Shown piece after piece: positions 59,760-59,924 of a stretch of 59,924 bases of DNA (its first letter is position 1; every line of letters begins with the position of its first letter). The position numbers were made by a program, and so were the translations under genes. Source of the stretch: a virus; IMG/VR virus record IMGVR_UViG_3300020442_000563, positions 1 through 59,924 of that record. One strand, written 5' to 3'. Under the pieces are notes generated by a model. It saw only the letters and a program-made list of their open reading frames with translations, ran no database searches and was not told where the DNA came from.

Positions 59760-59924
59760 TTAAAAAACTCCTACTGGTGATGGTGTGAATTTTCTCTCTC
59801 CAAGAGAGGCGGGGCGAACACCGTATTCGCCGTGATGTTGACCCCAGTTGTCAATGATCTCAGAATATGCATAATCCCAAGTGTACACATAATCGCAACA
59901 CATTTCCGTTGCTTGCCAGTTGCG
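59760..59924 (-). CDS. C-terminal part of an unknown early protein (cut by window edge)
   Basis: The last 54 codons of a gene are visible. They read RNWQATEMCCDYVYTWDYAY, then SEIIDNWGQHHGEYGVRP, and end PSPVGVF before TAA at 59760. The chain is Trp/Tyr/His-rich with no motif I recognise. The gene begins beyond the right edge. It precedes the 60-aa gene by three bases. Confidence 0.65.
   Translation of the reverse strand, partial: RNWQATEMCCDYVYTWDYAYSEIIDNWGQHHGEYGVRPASLGERKFTPSPVGVF

Noticed and set aside
1-59924. tRNA genes, integrase and attachment sites
   Set aside because: I looked for tRNA T-loop and cloverleaf patterns, integrase catalytic patterns and flanking direct repeats and saw none. 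A dedicated tRNA scan could still find one.

Overview
The window reads as part of the genome of a T4-like marine cyanophage (cyanomyovirus). Three lines of evidence agree: a complete T4-type neck and baseplate module (homologues of gp13, gp14, gp15, gp16, gp25, gp6, gp7 and gp8), a block of cyanobacterial photosynthesis and carbon-metabolism genes (zwf, gnd, ferredoxin, plastocyanin, plastoquinol terminal oxidase), and many T4-style late promoter octamers. Every gene I accept lies on the minus strand, so transcription runs from right to left. The host is most likely a marine Synechococcus or Prochlorococcus; the window alone does not say which.

Layout in transcription order (right to left). 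(1) 59924-57426: a short, visibly GC-richer block of small genes with sigma70-like promoters, probably early genes. It holds a DUF7249-like protein, a DUF3574-like protein with a likely CTG start, a small signal-peptide-like protein and a T5orf172 (GIY-YIG-like) protein. (2) 57425-57257: a gene-free boundary carrying both a sigma70-type and a late-type promoter. (3) 57256-53529: small baseplate-associated genes (two related coiled-coil proteins, a PAAR-like spike-tip candidate, a basic 44-aa protein, a 95-aa SET-domain protein), then gp25 and gp6. (4) 53526-35086: three large baseplate genes (gp7-like 2815 aa, gp8, and a 2732-aa DUF4815-like protein in the gp9/gp10 position). (5) 35069-9206: a long run of tail-fibre and adhesin-like genes that share modules, including a collar plus HxH fibre, a LamG-like protein, pectate-lyase-like proteins, a 1733-aa tandem-repeat protein and a glycine-rich adhesin-like protein. 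(6) 9140-5060: a 2OG-Fe(II) oxygenase, then gp13, gp14, gp15 and gp16. (7) 5060-1: small unknown genes followed by the metabolic cluster. That cluster lies after gp15/gp16, where cyanomyoviruses are known to carry a hyperplastic, host-gene-rich region.

How the parts work together. The late block builds the neck, baseplate and a large set of receptor-binding appendages. The metabolic block would redirect infected-cell metabolism: Zwf and Gnd make NADPH through the oxidative pentose phosphate pathway, while ferredoxin, plastocyanin and PTOX reroute photosynthetic electrons. Late transcription is suggested by TATAAATA, AATAAATA or CTAAATA octamers in front of many operons. Three rho-independent-type hairpins separate transcription units, and one of them contains a late octamer in its loop and stem.

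Several genuine genes are shorter than 50 codons and easy to miss: 295-423, 1481-1612, 33019-33165, 56233-56367 and 58637-58753. I recognised no tRNA, CRISPR array, insertion sequence, integrase or replication origin. No database or structure search was possible, so all family names rest on motif recognition by eye.
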